64,000 nt of DNA, taken from the NCBI RefSeq assembly GCF_963678635.1, contig NC_087069.1, forward strand, positions 24,540,303-24,604,302, read 5' to 3'. The position numbers and the translations under genes are program-made. Positions 11,241-22,030 of the stretch are shown piece after piece (the stretch's first letter is position 1; the number at the start of each line of letters is the position of its first letter). The notes beneath the pieces were generated by a model. The model did not search any database, had not been told where the DNA came from, and saw nothing but the letters and a program-made list of their open reading frames with translations. The stretch comes from Symsagittifera roscoffensis (taxonomy: Eukaryota > Xenacoelomorpha > Acoela > Convolutidae).

Positions 11241-12282
11241 TGGTGTTAATCATTAGGGAATTGTCTGACTGAATTGTCTGGTGTTTTTTATAAGCATAAC
11301 CTTCAAAAATCAGTAACTCACTTTTTTTGCTAGTAAGTATGATTTCCATTGATAGTTAGTGAATTTCGTTTCTATTGAGGGTTGCCAAGTGTTCGGAAAT
11401 TAAATAACTTGAACAAACTGTAAGTTTTTGCGTGGATTAAAAAAGATTCCAGTTTTTTTAAACTGCGTTAACTTTTATGCTTCGCATATGATTGCTTTTA
11501 ATGAGTGACCGCTGCTGTTATTTTCGTTTATCTAATTTTTTTCTATGCTACCTATTGTTATCCAAATAAATTGGAATCAAAATGTGTTTTTATTCCGAGA
11601 GAAATTTTCTTATCAGTTTCTGGAACAATCATCACTTCAATCAATACGACTTTCTTTGGAATATTTTTTGGACTAGTTCTGGGACTGTTTTGTATGGGAC
11701 TGTTTTTTTTTGTGTTTTGCTATGGTTTTTTGAAATGTTTGCTTTTGGACTGTTTTGTTAGGAATTGTTTTGTGCAAACACGTTATAAAACATCCTTGAG
11801 CTTTGAAATTATTAAATATATTGATATTAATTGTATTATTGATATTAAACTTCGAAATCTTTTGTCTTTTGTATCCTATATAATTGTTAAAACTGTTTAA
11901 TACTCCCTGCATTTCAGAAAAGTGAAAACAAACCTTTTATAATGGGTTTTCGAGGTCTATAATGTTGTACATATAATCGATTTCCATGTTACGTTCAGAC
12001 AACAAAATTGGACTAAAAATGGATTTAAATCCATTTTTTCTCGCCAAAACAAAATGTTGGTTATAACTCGATTTGAATCCATTATAAGGAATTTTATAAT
12101 AAAAAGTAAATCAATTTGAAGTGATATTTTTCCACTTTATTTTTGTTTCGCGCATCAAGCAAAACTTTATAAGAATTTCAGCATTCATCAAGTGAGTTAT
12201 GCAGGAACTTTGCAAAGCGAGTGTACGGCCTGGCGTAATCCATTTCAAAACCTAAATTCAATTTGTTAAAAGATTCTGTTGA
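11241..12282. other. Intergenic, with short repeats and a perfect palindrome
   Basis: A TTGTCTGACTG word is iterated at 11230-11278. T/G-rich direct repeats of GGGACTGTTTT and GGACTGTTTTG type occupy 11683-11765. A perfect 24-bp palindrome built on AAATGGATTTAAATCCATTT lies at 12015-12038. Open frames here show composition typical of poly(T) DNA and I do not call them genes. Confidence 0.4.
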
Positions 12283-12902
12283 GCTCCCCCCCCCCCACCG
12301 TTTGCCCTTTGCTCCCCTTCAATAAGCCCTAACGTTTGCCCATTTACTCCCCTCCCCCCGCAGAAACCCCCTCACATGAACACCCCCACACCTGAACAAC
12401 ACCCCCCCCCCCACCTGAACCCCCCCACAGAATCCCCCCTCACTTGAACAGCCCCCACACCTGAGTAACCGCCCACCTGAGAATCCACCCGCCCCCACCT
12501 GAATCCACCCCCACCTAAACCCACCCCCAACTGAACCCAGATACCCCCCATTCCCACCTAAACCCACCCCCAACTGAACCAACATACCCCCCCTCCCACC
12601 TAAACCCACCGCGCCCCCCACCTGCCACCTGAACACCCCCACCTGAAACCACCCTCACCTGAACCCACATACCCCCCACCTTAAACCCATCGCCCCAACC
12701 CCAATTGAACCCTCTCCCCCACTGAATCCCCACCCACCTGAAACCACCCCCACCTGAACCCCAGACCCCCCACCTGAAATCACCCCCCATCTGAAACCCC
12801 CCCACCTGAACAACCCTCACCTGACCCCACCCCACTTGAAGATGTTACGTTGGGGGGGGAGAGGGGGGTTTGTTGTAAATGGGAAAACGCTAGGGGGGGT
12901 AA
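12283..12902. repeat. C-rich minisatellite inside an inverted repeat
   Basis: About 560 bases of degenerate CCCCACCTGAAC-type units (11-14 bp) give a strand made mostly of C and A. The array is flanked by an inverted repeat: AACGTTTGCCCATTTACTCCCC near 12330 matches the complement of TTTGTTGTAAATGGGAAAACGCTA at 12869-12892. After the array the same strand switches to G-rich (GGGGGGG runs at 12854-12900). The long open frames here are by-products of the repeat. Confidence 0.7.
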
Positions 12903-13046
12903 TGTTGAGTAAAATAAAAAGTAACAAAAATATCAAAGTTAGGTAGAAAAAATTTCAATTGAAGAACATGTAACCAACGTAACCAACTCTAATTTAAAAA
13001 GTAGAAAAGACTTTATGTGCGTTGAAATTCGCATCTCAGTAAAGTG
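12903..13046. other. Short spacer
   Basis: Nothing recognisable. Confidence 0.3.
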
Positions 13047-13244
13047 GAAAAAAATCGATTATAATTTAGTTTCATTGTCAGTGTCCACAAAAGTGAAAAA
13101 AAAATCGATTATTATGGATGAAAAAAGGATTTTGTTGCCTCGAAAAATAGTAATATTATAATCCATTTTTAATTGATTATAATCGATTTGTTTTCACCTT
13201 TGTGAACACTGACAAGGAAACTCAATTATAATCGATTTTTTTTC
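13047..13244. mobile_element. Foldback element of about 200 bp with ATCGATTATAAT arms
   Basis: The two ends pair over about 65 bases with few mismatches. The left arm runs AAAAATCGATTATAATTTAG through TGTCAGTGTCCACAAAAGTG, and the right arm is its complement ending in ATCGATTTTTTTTC. The loop carries another TATAATCCATTTTTAATTGATTATA. It is a short non-autonomous element related by sequence words to the 7480-8160 cluster. Confidence 0.7.
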
Positions 13245-15453
13245 ATGGAACTCCAATGCGGGTCATTAGTTAATTTGTTTTGATACATCTTATTAAAGCC
13301 ATCAGATGTTATGCATAAAAAGTAATTTTTATCTTTTAAAATTAGAACTATAGTTAAGAAACAATTTTCAAATGTGCTAGATACAGCTGAAAAGTACAGA
13401 AGTTGACTACTAAACTGCATCAAGGCACTGTGACGGACAGTACATCTTATCTGGCAGTAAGCTATTCGAAATATCGAAGCAAAAAAGTGGAAGCAAAAGA
13501 AGATGAAAACGGTTGCATATTTCAAAATCATACTTATTGTCCACAAACAGTCGATTGCCGTTCAAGTACACCTTTTTTAAATTGCTCATTAAAGTAGTTT
13601 TTGAAGTAGTGGGCTCAAGTGAGTTAAATGGCAACGAACTATTTGGCCCGAGGAAGATGAAACAGTTCACAGAACTACAAGAAACTGAATTTTGCAATAA
13701 TTTTGATTTTCTTAAAGGAAGAGGTATTGTTCCTTGAGAGCGAAGTTCTACTTTTTCGGGCTAAATTAACCTTTAGATAATTTAGAGGAGAAACTGAAGA
13801 TTGAAAATTTGTCTGGGCAAAAAACTGACCAAAAGAGCTTTATACACACACTTTAACTGTAGTTCAAGTAATAAAAAGTAGTATGAATTTGATCAAACTT
13901 TTGAAGGAAAGTTATGTTCTAATGACGTTTTATCTAATTAACGAAGACATTTTAAATTTTCAAATAGATTAGACTTCGTGGTACACCCATTTCTCGCGAA
14001 CGTAGACTTTTTGTTTTAAAATTCATAACTTTTTGTTGGTTGCAAGATTCTGAAAAACACCCTTGTTCTCCATGTTTTCACCAGCTCTCAAAATTACCTT
14101 TTTTCCGAAACTTAAGTCATTTTGGTTCACGTTATTCTACAATTTGTTGAAGTTAAACCAGTAATTCGAGATCTCAAAATCTCTTCTAATTTTTTTTAAA
14201 GAGCAATTGGTTACTAGACCTACAAATGGCAGTGTCATCTGCAAAAAGATTTATTTACGAAGGTTTTTTAACTGAAGAAAAGTCGTGAATATATCGAAAA
14301 AACAACAAGGTATCTAAAACTGAGTTATGAGTACACCGCATGTTGTCATTTGTATTTCATGTTTGTCATAAATTACAGGGTTCCTTCAAAATTTTGCCGA
14401 GAAGGCCATACTGTCCAATTTCACAATTAGAATATCATGAGCAATTTGACAAAAAAATGTTTGTCAAAAAAATATCAGGATTCGAAAAATATGTTTCAAA
14501 AAATATTAAAACTTTTTCAGTTGTGATTCGACAACATTAATAATTTCGGAAAAGAATACCAGTGTTTAGAAAAACAGGTTGCTTTTTTTTGTTTAAAATC
14601 GAGCTAGCAAAGTGCTCAATTTTAATTTTACTCGGGTAAAAACAATTTTTGTAAATTTTTAGTGTCATTTTTGAGAATCAAAACCTTCAGAAATTGAAAA
14701 AATTTTGCAATAAAGTTTTGAACTATTTTTTTTAAAATAATTTTGTTTTAGCTTTTCTAATCATCTTTCCTCAAAAACTGTTGTGCAGTTTGCCTATATT
14801 AGTATGGTTGTCGAATAAGCTCAAACTATATTTTTACGTCAGATCCTTTTATCACACCACGCAGAGAAAAATTACACCAATTTTTTTTTAAAAATTGTAG
14901 TTTTTGAAAGACTATGGTTGGAACATTCTGTGCTACTTGCCCAGTAACCGGCCATCCTTGATCAGTTTTAGCAACAATGAAAGAAATTTCTTCATAGAAC
15001 GCATTAGATCTACGCATAAACTAATTTAAAAAACTTTTATGCAAATTACGCACAAACAATTCAGTTTTAGCATAAACTGTTAAAACTAAGATATATTTGC
15101 AGCCGAGGTTTTAGCTTTTTGTACTTGAGTTCAACGATCCTAAAACAACTTGGCGCTTCGTTGGCTGAGTAATTGACTGAAACATGATATTGAAAACTCT
15201 CACTATATGGTCCGACCACACCAATGCTCAAACTTTTCATGCATACAGGTTTTTTCTGAAAGTTTTCGAAATCGTTTTAATGGCTTTCAACTACGAGGAA
15301 TAGGACCAAAATGCAAGCTTTTTTTATGAAAACTTCTATTGTGCCACATCTAAAGTTTTTGAAAGTGACCATTGTGGTAATTATGCTCTGAAAATTGATA
15401 TCTGTCTTTAACCCAAAAACTACTGATCTTGCTGAGCCTCAAATCAGTGACTG
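13245..15453. other. Intergenic, no gene supported
   Basis: Opposite-strand open frames at 13226-13740 overlap each other and show no domain. The rest is AT-rich DNA without recognisable elements. Confidence 0.4.
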
Positions 15454-18400
15454 ACTTTAAAGCTCCTTTAACTGCAAAAATAAGCATTACAAAAATTTTG
15501 ACTGCAAACTTTTTCCGACCGTGCTGTCAAACTTCACTAGTGATCACAGCAGCACAACATTTCATTGAATTTACTCGAGGAAAAAAAACAGGAGCTCATT
15601 AATATCATTGCAGGTAAATTTACTCATGTAATTCTCTACTCAAATTAATCTTCTTGAACTCTTCTTTATTTCGACACAAATGGACTGTGTTTGACTATGT
15701 TTTGACAAAATGTTCGATAATTTTCGATTTTATTGTCGACTCTCTTTTGTAATAGCGTTTGACTGTGCTTTGGCCATGTATTTAAATAAGCTTTCCAAAT
15801 GCCTTTGAAAAAGGGCTGTTCTTGACCATGTAATTTGGTTGATAAATACCCTGTCAAGAAGTTTTAGTCAAAATATTGATCGACACCTCAAACTGGGTAT
15901 GCGCAAAGAAGCTCAATGTGATACATTCGACTGAACCAATTTTATTTGGAGATAAAAACCTATATTGCTACAAAACAAACGAGAGTAGCAAAAACTTTAG
16001 AAAAAAAGCTCTCCATTAAAATGAATTTTTAAAAATTTAGTTTGAGAGGAAAATTCAACAAAAATTATTTGCCTGTCTAAAAATAAAATATTTTAACTAA
16101 TTTTTTTTTTCAGAGCTAACTGTTCCTCCGACAAAAATATTCAAAATTAGTTCCAAAAACTGAATTTCAGAATTAAACACAGAGTATTTTTACTGAACAA
16201 ACAACTGTTATATCGCCGATTGATTCAAGGTAACAAAACAAAAACACTTTTGACTCGATGAATATTGAGCTTCTAGTATTGCATAGGTATTTCATCGCAT
16301 GGATTGGCATGTTTAATTCCGGACTTCACAAAATGTTTTAAGAAAGCGAAATTTGACTATTTTTCACAGCAAAGCAATCTGAATTGAAATTGAGTTTAAG
16401 AAAACGAATTTAATCCTTTCATCAAAGCAAATTTTCGTTGCAAAGGGATAAAATAAACAATTTTCTTCTATTATAGGAGAAAAAACTGAACTAAATGTGG
16501 TATTTGCTGCAAGAACAACTAGACTTGTTTGTTGAATATATCATTAAATAGCCTAATCTTTGATTAACTGTTTTTCAACAGTTAAATTTTGGTTTACCTC
16601 TTTTTTTCAAAAAACTATAAAAAAACGATCGCGCTGTGTAAAAAGCATTGCGAATTTTTATAGATACTTAACTATTTTAACAATTTTTTAAGTCCTCAAT
16701 TAATGTTTTGTCTTATGCATAAAAACGATTAAATTTTGAAAGAACCCTCTTTTTGAGTTTTTTCTTGTTGTGGCTCGTCATGTGTTCTGTGTTTCGTAAC
16801 CTCACTTTACATTTGGTATTTGAGAATGAGTCAAAGTTTTCGTAATCGCTGATTATTTCATTGACTAGCAAGCATGAGTGCTGCCTCCTCATGATATGCA
16901 ACTACCTGGTGTATGTAGCAGGTTGAATGATTGTTTTGTGTCTGATAAATATTTGACGCAAATGATTTACAATGGACGCATTTTGAGATTTTTTAGTCTG
17001 AAAAGATTTTTTGACGCGCGATTGCGTTTTGTTTCAGAGTTTTCCTTCAGAAAACAGAATAGCAAAAAAAGAATTTTGGTCCAATTTGTAACTGAATTTA
17101 CTAAGTTGATCTGCTTCGGATTTTTCTGAATGCACTGACAACATTTACAACCTATAGTTTGGCTTTGTCTACAAATACAAAAAAGTTTCTTCTCCAACCA
17201 TAGAAAAGAGTTTTTTTCTATATTTGGAGAAGAAACTCTTTTGTAATTGTAGACAAAGCCACATTATAGGTTGTAAATGTTCTCAGTGCATTCAGAAAAA
17301 TCCGAAACATATCAATTTACTAAAGTTAGTTACAAATTGGACCAAAATTATATTTCGCGATTTTGCTTTCTGAAAGAAAACTCTGAAACAAAACGCAATC
17401 GCGCGTCGAAAAATCTTTTCAAACCAAAATATCTCAAAATGCGTCCAGTATATATCATTTGCGTCAAATATTTATCATACACAAAACAATCATTCAACCT
17501 GCTACATACACCAGGTAGTTGCAGATCACGAGGAGGCAGCACTCATGCTTGCTTGTCAATGAAATAACCAGCGATTACGAAAACTTTGACTCATTCTCAA
17601 ATACCAAATGTAAATTGAGGTTACGAAACACAGAACACATGACGAGCCACAACAAGAAAAAACTCAAAAAGAGTGTTCTTTCAAAATTTAATCGTTTTTA
17701 TGCATAAGACAAAACTTTAATTGAGGACTTAAAAAATTGTCAAAATAGTTAACTATCTATAAAAAATTGCGATGCTTTTTTACACAGCGCGATCGTTTTT
17801 TTTTAGTTTTTTCGAAGAATAGATGTAAACCGAAATTTAACTATTGAAATTTAAACGGAAAGTTAACAGTTAATCAAAGATTAGGCTATACAAGGATATA
17901 TTCCGCAAACGAGTCTAGTTGTGATTGCAGCAGTTACCACATTTAGTTCAGTTTTTTTCCTATAATAGAAAAAAAATTGAATATTTTATCCCTTTACAAT
18001 GACAGTTTGCTTTAGTAAAAGGAGTGATTCAGTTTTCTTAAATTCATTTTCAATTCAAATTGCTTTGCTTAGAAAACTGGTCAAATTTGGCTTTTTTAAA
18101 GCATTTTCTGAAGTCTCGAATTAAACATGCCAATCCATGCTATGAAATCATCTTTCATATGCAAAACTGGAAGCTCAAACATTTTTCGAGTCAAAAGTGT
18201 TTTTCTGTTTCCTTGAATCAATTGGCGATATAACAGTTTTTTGTTCAATGAAAATACTCTGTGTTTAATTCTGAGAATCAGTTTTTGTTAGCTCTGAAAA
18301 AAAAATTAGTTAAAATATTTTATTTTTAGACTGACAAATAATTTTTGTTGAATTGTCTTTCAAACTAATTTTTGAAAATTCATTTTAATGGAGAGCTTTT

Positions 18401-18921
18401 TTTCTAAAGATTTTGCTACTCTCGTTTGTTTTGTAGCAATATAGGTTTTTATCTCCATATAAAATTGTTTTAGTCGAATGTATCATATTGAGCTTCTTTG
18501 CGCATACACAGTTTGAGGTGTCGATCAATACTTTGACTAAAATTTCTTGACAGGGTATTTTTTAACCAAAGGCATTTGGAAAGCTTATTTAAATACATGG
18601 CCAAAGCACAGTCAATCGCTATTACGAAAGAGAGTCGACAGTAATATCAAAAGTTCTCGAAAATTTTGCCAAAACATAGTCAAACACAGTCCATTTGTGT
18701 CGAAATAAAGACGAGCTCAAGAAGATCAATTTGAGTAGAAACTTACATAAATAAATTTACCTGCAATGATATTAATGAGCTCCTGTTTTTTTTCCTCGAG
18801 TAAATTCAGTGAACTGTTGTGCTGCTAGGATCACTAGTAAAGTTTGACAACACGGTCGGAAAAAATTTGCAGTCAAATTTTTTCGAAGGTTTTTTTCTGC
18901 AGTTAAAGGAGCTTTGGTCTG
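15454..18921. mobile_element. Giant foldback: palindrome of about 3.5 kb with two arms of about 1.75 kb
   Basis: The left arm (about 15454-17210) is repeated inverted as the right arm (about 17216-18921). Examples of pairing are GCTCCTTTAACTGCA at 15461 with its complement near 18900, ACAGGAGCTCATTAATATCA at 15588 with its complement near 18770, and mirrored open frames at 16713-16901(-) and 17519-17707(+) that encode nearly the same 62 residues. The centre is a hairpin at 17164-17263 (CTTTGTCTACAA ... TTGTAATTGTAGACAAAG) with almost no spacer. The arms differ by scattered substitutions and small indels. The mirrored frames have no recognisable domain and I do not call them genes. It is either a foldback transposon or an old inverted duplication. 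Confidence 0.8.
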
Positions 18922-19668
18922 CACAAACTTCTGTAATTATTACACAGTTAGATAAATATAAAACATCACAAAGACTAAGCGACATAAACTTTAACTTGTT
19001 TTCAAAAGTAAGTGATATACTTTGGCTGCATTTCACTTTCTCTTTCCACAGAGCGACGAAAACTTAATCCCACCAAATCAAAACTTTATTGGTAAAATGC
19101 GAACTTGAAATTGTCCAAAACTTGGTTTAAAATACCTGATTATTGAAAAGAAAATTAATATAAAGCTTACTGGTGAGGAACAGATGAACAGTTGTGGAAA
19201 ACCAGAAGGTCTTAACGTCTTTTGTTTGTCATTCTTCTTTTTATCTGGCAATTGTAGGGAAGTGACAAAAACAGTTAAGTAGTCAGTCTCATATGTTTTA
19301 TAGAAACCAAAAATAAAAAAAATTTAGGTCAAATTTGCTTGGAATTTTAACAACATGAAATCATTGCCTCCATTTTTTTTGATTTGATAAGCATTCATTC
19401 TGATGTCCAAAGCATCCGTCATCCAAAAAAATCTTGATTTACCCACTATGGCAGACCAAGTTTTCGTTTTGTTGTAACAAAAAACAAGCTCGGATTTTTT
19501 TCCCATCAAATGCGCTACTGCGTTATAACTTAAAACCTTTGTTAGCACAGCCAAATCTTGAACAATTAAATGTAGGTTGAAATACAATCGCAAAAGCTAA
19601 AAGATTGGCTCGGGAAAACTTAATACCAACTGTTTCTTCCAAACAATTGTCTTGAAATTGACTAATAT
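18922..19668. other. Intergenic
   Basis: No gene or repeat recognised; the open frame at 19324-19593 on the minus strand has no identifiable domain. Confidence 0.35.
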
Positions 19669-20188
19669 TGTTCCGACTTTCGATACGAAAGTAACGGAAC
19701 TATTGTGCTCGGGGTGGGTTTTTATCTTCAGACAAATTTCGACTTTTTAACTAGCCATTTTTGACAAAATGTTTTTATCATTCGAAAGGTATTGTTCTCC
19801 TGAGCTCAAATTTGAAAACATATTTCACCTGTGATCTTTTTTCTGAAGATTATGGGGATTTAAAAATTGCCATTTTGGACAATTTGTGACAATTAGCACG
19901 CGATATATTTCGCGCTATCAACGCGTAAGCGGAGATTTAATCCGTCTTAAAAATCATTCCAAATTGGTTGAAAGAAGCTTGTTTGCCATGCTTGATTTGT
20001 TACAAGGAGCGAAATATACCCTTGTGTACTTTATATGGCGTGTGGTGTGATGATTTGTTTGAACAATTTCGAATTTTTTTTTTCATATTGTTCTATTACA
20101 TTTAACTTTTTAGTGTTATTACTGCTCCATAAATGTTAAAAGGCAGTTGGAACATTCAGGGTTTCGCCCTGATACGAGCAGTCTTGTT
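19669..20188 (+). mobile_element. Repeat of about 520 bp with a different hairpin at each end (copy A)
   Basis: It begins TGTTCCGACTTTCGATACG with a hairpin (ACTTTCG / CGAAAGT). It ends GGAACATTCAGGGTTTCGCC, CTGATACGAGCAGTCTTG, with a second hairpin (TCAGGG TTTCG CCCTGA). GTTCCGAC near the start and GTTGGAAC near the end are inverted. Two more copies lie head to head at 42207-43260 and share the body, including GCGTAAGCGGAGAT and ATATGGCGTGTG. It is non-coding. Confidence 0.65.
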
Positions 20189-22030
20189 TGCTTGAGTTTC
20201 GAAGCATGCTGAAAGACTTTGCTAGTAATTGTAGTAAAGCAAAATTTGACTGAAATTAGTTTGAAGGCAAAAAAATTCCGAGGTCACACAAAAAAGAATT
20301 GGTCTGTATAATGTTCTGCTTTTATATGTTCTGGCTAATTGTTTGGCCCAAAAATGACTGCTTATTGGCTGAAAACTAAATGATACTGGTGAAACACATC
20401 AAATATGTTGTAAAGCAAAGCTGTCAAAGCCGAGTGATGTTCTTTTTGTCATTCTTAATATTACCAATCATATACTTTATGTGTTTTTCAAAAAAACTAA
20501 ACAGAAAAATTTATGTTGGCAATCTTTTTTATTGAACCCAAAAAAAGAAAGACATATGCCCTAAATTTGAAGAAGCTGAAATCAACTGCCTCGGTATTTT
20601 TGTTTGTTCAGGTTATTAAGAATTCTGATTTGAAAACAGCATCCTCAAATTATTATTCAGCAAGTTGTGTTTAAGAATTTAAGGCTTTCTTTAAAACGTT
20701 TCAACGTTGGAACAGCTTGCATGCATTTTTTTGCAAACGCAATCAAGCTATAAAAAAATGAGTTACAAAAATGTTCAAAATTTGGCTTTAAATAGCATGT
20801 TAGCAAAAGTCAAAATGCTGAGAAAGCGAATAAAACTAAGCGTGTAATTGAGCTTGTAATTGAGCTTTTAAATTTCAAAAAACGTCCTGATTTTAATACC
20901 ACACAATTTCTTGAAAAACGAAATTTTAAAAATTTATTTAGTTATTTTGAGGTGCATTGAAGTACTAGCATTGTCAAAAATTGATTCGTTTCAGAAGTTT
21001 ACTCTATCGTTTCAGAAGTTTACTCGACGAAACCACAAATGTCGACAACTGAATACAAACTTTGAGCACAAACATCAAATAACTTTGCTTTTTAAACTTT
21101 TTTTACTTAAGAACCTAGCTAGACGATTCCAAATTTTTTGCAAAAAAACAAAGCTACCGAAAAGAAACTAATTTTTTCTACTAGTTACAGAAAAAATGAG
21201 AACGTGGTTGAAAAGTTTCAAGTTAATGAGTGAAATTTGAAAAATTGCTGGAAGAACCAATTCATGCTACCCAACGGATCTTAAAACAACTCGAGGGTTT
21301 TTTCAATTTTGGAAAAACGTCCTAACAAACTTTAACTTTGGCAAAAGGAAAAAAACTACGAATTTGAGCTCCATTGGATCCAATGTTTCATTGCATGGAA
21401 AGCTTGGTTACTCTTCGTAAAAGGCTGCTCAGGGTTAGCAAGGAAGTGAAACTATATCACTCTATATATGAGTGTTTAGAAAGCTTGCTTAAAATATATT
21501 GTTTTTTTTCGGAAGATTCCAGGCCGGCTAAATATGCTAAATACATTAAACTTGATGGAAAAAGTTTTCATGTTAATTCAAGTTTTCATTTTTGTTACAA
21601 TGTAGCTGTAAAAAAAGCATTAGTTTCCATGAAAAAAAAATTTTTTTATGTGTACGTCAGAACACACATAAAAAAACTTTTTTCAAATGGCCGGCTCGAA
21701 AACCTGAATTAATGTCAAACAAGTTAAACTATAAAAAAAATTGAGAGTTCAAAGTTTCTGTTTTTCAAACTTCGTCGTTGAAATTGAGCTCTCATTGATA
21801 GGAGTTGTGTAACATTCCTACTTGTACAACTTCGGTGAGAAAGTTTAATATCGGCCGCAACAATCAATCTTTGAAATTGAAAATTTATCTAAAACTTTAA
21901 ATTTTCGTAAGCATTTTCGTATCCAAGCTTGCTCGAACTTTCCCATAAGACGTCCCATAAGGTAGATTTTTACAAAATATGTTGAGGAGAAAGAAAAGGC
22001 AGGAATTAGATCACTTGTCAAATATCAGGT
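20189..22030. other. Intergenic; one unassigned open frame
   Basis: A 112-codon plus-strand frame at 21374-21712 has basic, hydrophobic sequence without a family I recognise, and I do not call it a gene. No other structure was found. Confidence 0.35.

Noticed and set aside
12319-12835. Glycine-rich open frames on the minus strand
   Set aside because: They are translations of the C-rich minisatellite and are open in several frames at once.
13226-13740. Overlapping open frames on both strands
   Set aside because: No domain, no splice context, and mutual overlap; treated as chance.
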